Part shown: positions 60,763 through 64,000 of the stretch, piece by piece
Layout: each line of letters starts with the position of its first letter
How positions within the stretch are numbered: position 1 is the first letter of the stretch
Assembly (NCBI RefSeq): GCF_036417845.1
Contig: NC_089978.1
Span: forward strand, 86,360,007 to 86,424,006
Length of the DNA stretch: 64,000 bases
Direction of reading: 5' to 3'
Source: Apteryx mantelli
Taxonomy: Eukaryota; Chordata; Aves; Apterygiformes; Apterygidae
Made by a program: the position numbers and the translations under genes
Notes under the pieces: generated by a model
What the model was told of the DNA's origin: nothing
Database searches by the model: none
Seen by the model: the letters and a program-made list of their open reading frames with translations, nothing else

Positions 60763-60907
60763 ACTACAACTCCCGGCTCCCCCTGAGGCAGACTCGACTA
60801 CCGCTCCCAGCATGCCCTGCTCTGCCTAGAGCAGAGGGAGTCCGCGCAGTGCATGCTGGGACTCGGCGGCGTGTGATGGTACGCAGAGCGCGCTGGGAAA
60901 TGTAGTC
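60763..60907. promoter_or_regulatory. Cluster of four ACTACA/CCCAGCATGC (ZNF143-type) motifs
   Basis: Plus strand: actacaactcccgg (60763-60776) and actaccgctcccagcatgc (60797-60815). Minus strand: the complement of gcatgctgggactc (60851-60864) and of ctgggaaatgtagtc (60893-60907). Together these resemble the ACTACANNTCCCAGCATGC element bound by ZNF143/STAF with THAP11. They form a two-forward, two-reverse array 210-355 bp upstream of the TXLNG ATG. Confidence 0.75.
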
Positions 60908-61116
60908 CGTTTGGCCCTGGGGAAACCAAGACTGGTTTCTTCACCTCTCCTGCCCCGGGAGAGCCTGGGGGCGGTGGGGAGAGGGAGGGGCAAATCTCCC
61001 ACGTGGTACGGAATTCCGCATGGCTATTGGCTATGATCGGGAGAAGGGGCGGGCCCTCAGGGAGAGCTTCCGGTGTCCCTCGGTTCGGCAGCTTGTTTGG
61101 ATGCTGCCGTCACATC

Positions 61117-61239
61117 ATGGCGACGCGCGGAGCGGAGGCAGCGCGCGGAGGAGGCAGCAGCAGCGCGGCGGCGGCGGGACAGAGCCGGCGCCAGAGCGGC
61201 GAGGAGGCGGCGGCAGTGGTCCCGTGCAGCAGTCCTGAG
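61117..61239 (+). CDS. TXLNG: Gamma-taxilin, first coding exon (rest outside window)
   Basis: TXLNG encodes gamma-taxilin, a long coiled-coil protein of the syntaxin-binding taxilin family. The exon starts MATRGAEAARGGGSSSAAAA and ends VVPCSSPE with a GAG/GTAACG donor in phase 0 (41 codons). The start resembles human MATRVEEAARGRGGG by memory, and the position after SYAP1 on the same strand fits the conserved order. The taxilin coiled-coil domain is encoded by later exons, none of which I find before 64,000. The exon is Ala/Gly-rich and poorly conserved, so identity rests mostly on the first ten residues and synteny. An in-frame upstream ATG lies at 61033. Confidence 0.82.
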
Positions 61240-64000
61240 GTAACGGCGGCGCGCGGTCGGGGCCGTGGGGCAGGAAGCCCCCCTTACCTGCATTATCGGT
61301 TCGTAGCGCCTCGCTCCCCTCCGCCCTGTCCCCCGTGCGGCCTCCGCGCCCCGGAGACGGCGGCTCCTGCCGGGGAGCGGCGGGAGGCCGTGCCGCCGCC
61401 CTCGGGGGCTGCGCGGGAGAGAGGCGGCGGCGCTCCGCTTCCCTCCGCCCCCGGACGGGACACGGGGGGCCGTCGCCGCCGGCGTGGGGGGGGGGGGGGA
61501 GGGGGCGCGCAGCGTCGCCCCGGGGGGCGCCGCGCTCGGCCGTGGGAGGCGGAGTTACCCCTGGGGGGGGAGGGGGCCGGGTCCCGGGGGTGGCGGAGGG
61601 GCGGCGCCGGTCCCGCGCGCACGGAGGGCCGTTGGGGGCGGGCGCGGCACGTGGCGGCCCCGCCGCGCGCGCGGGGCGCCGTTGGGGCCGGGGGGGGCAG
61701 GGGGCGGCCGCCTTTGCGGGCTTCCCCGCGGGGCGAGGCTGCGCGGCTCAGCGCCTGGCGGCGCGGCGGCGGGCCGGGGTGCTGCGGCCCCGGGGCCTCC
61801 GGCGCGGGGTTGCGGGGCTGCTGCCTGCCGCCCTGCGCGTGGCGGTGCAGGTGCTGTCGCCGGAGTACAAGCGGCTCCTACCTGCCTGTGGCAAGGTGGT
61901 GCTGGGGAGTGTTGCCTTACCTGAGAAATAGGTAAAACTGGTCTCGTTTGTTTGCTTGCTTATTTATTTTTTAATTGAAACGACCCTTAAAAGATTAACC
62001 CGGTCATAGTGCCCTCAGTGAATTTACAGTAACTCTTGTTTCCACGTCAGTGTAAGAAAGGCCTAAAACTTCATCCATGCTTTCTGGCACCAAACAGCAA
62101 AGTCTTAAAATGTAATTCATCTGTCGTGTTTGATCTCACCAGTACAATATTTTGTGCAACCGAACTGTTCTGGTAATCTCGCCTCATGTTTTGTTTTAGT
62201 ATCTCATCCTGTGCCCACACGTAAATTCAAGTGTTTCTTGTGGTAACTCTCTTCAATGGTATGAAGGATAGTGACATCCTAAAAATGATATTTTTGTTTG
62301 TTTATTCTGAATGTTGGAAGAACACTTAGGAGGCTGTGGAACTAATTTTCCTTGACGAGAACACATCTTTTCTCCTGTGAGTTTTAGGAGATTCTTTAGT
62401 AGGAAGTGACTTGTGAGTAACTTCAGTGTCCATTATGAAAGCAGGTGTTTTCTAAAAAATCGGCATTGCTGTATTTTGAATGTACACACAATCAAATGGA
62501 ATTTAATAATATTAAAGAAGAGCTTGAAAAGTGGCAGGGAGTATTGAGCAAATTCTAGAGTGTTTTTTGAGAATTAAAAGTAAAATCCTCCAACCATTTC
62601 TTGCAGAATTTTTTTCTTTAGGTACACAGAAGCTTCTTCATTTTAGGTTACTTATGACCTGTTTGTATTGGGAATTCAGAACTTGTCTACCCTGTTTTTT
62701 CCAGAAATGTTGTATGGATGACTGGAAAACTATTAGGATTAAAGTAAAGAGGAAGTGAAACTGCACTGAGGGGAAGTGAGTCATGCTGTATAAAGTATTT
62801 AATTAACACCTGTCCTGGATGCTTTCATTAAAAAGGGACTGGTGAAATGTGCAGCACTTTGCTCTTCATGTAAATGTACAGAAAGCTTCCTTTTAAACTC
62901 TGGGGTCTTCCAGTGAAATTCTTGCTAGAATTACAGGAAGAAATTTTCTAATGTTTTAAGCTAAAACATGGAAGAAACCTTTCATATTTATTTATTTATT
63001 TATTTTTATATATGTATTTATATATTTTTTTTCCACAGCACAGAGAAGAAAAATGGTACAAACACAGTCTCTGTTTTTTTAATGATTTTTGGTGGGATTT
63101 TTTTTGATGTCATATTTGAGGTAAATGAAAGTTATCTTTAAGGGCAGGAATCTTTGTCACAGGGCCACTGAAAGAAAGTGCAAGAAACATGGAAAGCATA
63201 ATAGAAAAAAGTAAGGTCCATAAGCAGAGGTGATGTGGGAGCATACATGTCTGAACCAATATCAAAGGATATATCTTGAATGTAAGGCCAACAGCATTCA
63301 TAATGAAACCCTGTCAAGGCTGGCTCTGAATTAACTCTTATAAGGATCAAATACTTACAGGTTTTCAAAGTAGATGTGTCATAATCTTCTTTCTGCTGAA
63401 TTGGGAATTATAACTGTGCAATGCTCTGAAACTGATGATGAGCAATACTGTTAATGCCTTAGTCTGATACTTTGAAGTAGGTAACTGAGTGCATAGAGCA
63501 TATTTTTTTTTAATGTGATTACAGAACAGGATGAAATGTTTGTTTAAAATGACTTTCTGACCTCGCAACTAAGAGTTTAGTTAGGAAGCTACCTCGGAGA
63601 CCATCATGCTTTTAAAAGGGTATAATTAGACTGCAGGATGATTTAGCTCAGTGAGCACAGTATAGAGAAGTATTGCTCAGAGGAATAACCTTAATGAACT
63701 AGTGGACCCAAGCACCTGAATTCTTCTTGCAAGACCAAGGGATGAAGATGCACCTGCTGTAAAATTCAACCTTCAATTTTGTGACATCCCAACATGCTAA
63801 TTTTTATGGAAAAGTTACAAATAAAGTTACCAGCAAGAATGACCTTAAGCTGAATTTTTTGCACAGAATGTAAAAATGAAGTCTTCTTGAATGTCTGCAC
63901 TAAGGAAAAGTATATTGTGTATAGGTTGACAAAGCAAGTTTTTTCTGTGTTAGCAAGTAAAAGTAAATCTTTGGGATGCAGGAAGCCCAGAACTTTCCCA
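61240..64000. other. TXLNG intron 1 (continues past window)
   Basis: The first 650 bp are CpG-island sequence with long G-tracts (about 61485-61505 and 61563-61576). The rest is AT-rich with a TTTA microsatellite (62986-63006). Long open frames across 61003-61935 come from the GC-rich composition and are not supported as genes. No second TXLNG exon is seen. Confidence 0.65.
62986..63006. repeat. TTTA microsatellite
   Basis: About five TTTA units followed by TA-rich sequence. Confidence 0.9.

Larger units (their letters stand above)
60340..61900 (+). promoter_or_regulatory. CpG island with TXLNG promoter and exon 1
   Basis: An abrupt change from AT-rich to very CpG-rich sequence at about 60,345, persisting to about 61,890. 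Upstream of the TXLNG ATG there are a CACGTG E-box (61000-61005), an inverted CCAAT box (ATTGG, 61026-61030), a GC box (ggggcgggcc, about 61045) and a cluster of ZNF143-type motifs (60763-60907). No TATA box fits the position. The island extends about 770 bp upstream of the ATG, so a divergent transcript is possible. Confidence 0.8.

Noticed and set aside
61003-61935. Long open frame of about 310 codons through the TXLNG exon and intron
   Set aside because: Only the first part from 61117 is coding. The frame crosses a good splice donor at 61240 and stays open because GC-rich sequence lacks stop codons. The same region is open in several other frames.
63039-63080. Strong acceptor-like tract (ttttttttccacag) that might begin TXLNG exon 2
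   Set aside because: The following sequence reads HREEKWYKHSLCFF then stops, does not resemble gamma-taxilin, and has no suitable donor.
1-64000. CRISPR arrays, bacterial operons, phage or novel defence systems
   Set aside because: No spaced direct repeats and no dense gene packing. All recognised genes are split vertebrate genes.

Overview
This is a vertebrate nuclear window, most likely from a bird. It has split genes with GT-AG introns, CpG-island promoters, long AT-rich introns and CR1-type LINE sequence, which is typical of birds and other sauropsids. A turtle or crocodilian cannot be excluded from this sequence alone. The gene order CTPS2 (minus) - SYAP1 (plus) - TXLNG (plus) matches the block at human Xp22.2. 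I see no bacterial or viral genes, no CRISPR array, and no rRNA or intact tRNA gene.

Region 1 (about 1-26,100) is CTPS2 (CTP synthase 2) on the minus strand. Ten coding exons, read from 20,656 down to 1,350, join in frame and give the first 396 residues: the whole amidoligase (synthetase) half and the start of the glutamine amidotransferase half. The remaining C-terminal exons lie left of the window. One intron uses a GC-AG donor. The large intron at 2,318-8,126 carries a long degraded CR1 LINE. A pogo/Tigger1-like DNA transposon with an internal deletion is inserted into that CR1 with a TA target duplication.

Region 2 (about 25,560-27,830) is the head-to-head promoter zone. One CpG island lies around 25.6-26.1 kb on the CTPS2 side and a second around 26.9-27.8 kb contains SYAP1 exon 1.

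Region 3 (27,329 to about 50,755) is SYAP1 on the plus strand. All nine coding exons are present and intact, giving a 357-residue BSD-domain protein followed by a 3' UTR with a poly(A) signal. Its introns hold an old CR1 fragment, microsatellites and a probable hAT-type element.

Region 4 (about 50,760-60,340) is intergenic sequence with no gene I can support. Region 5 (about 60,340-64,000) is a CpG island with a cluster of ACTACA/CCCAGCATGC (ZNF143-type) promoter motifs, then the first coding exon of TXLNG (gamma-taxilin) and part of its first intron.

The three genes are ordinary housekeeping genes (nucleotide synthesis, BSD-domain signalling adaptor, syntaxin-binding coiled-coil protein), with no sign that they form one pathway. 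I found no new biological system. The most unusual item is the Tigger1-like transposon nested in a CR1, because I know that family from mammals. The splice structures were derived by hand from reading frame, splice sites and remembered family sequences, not by alignment.
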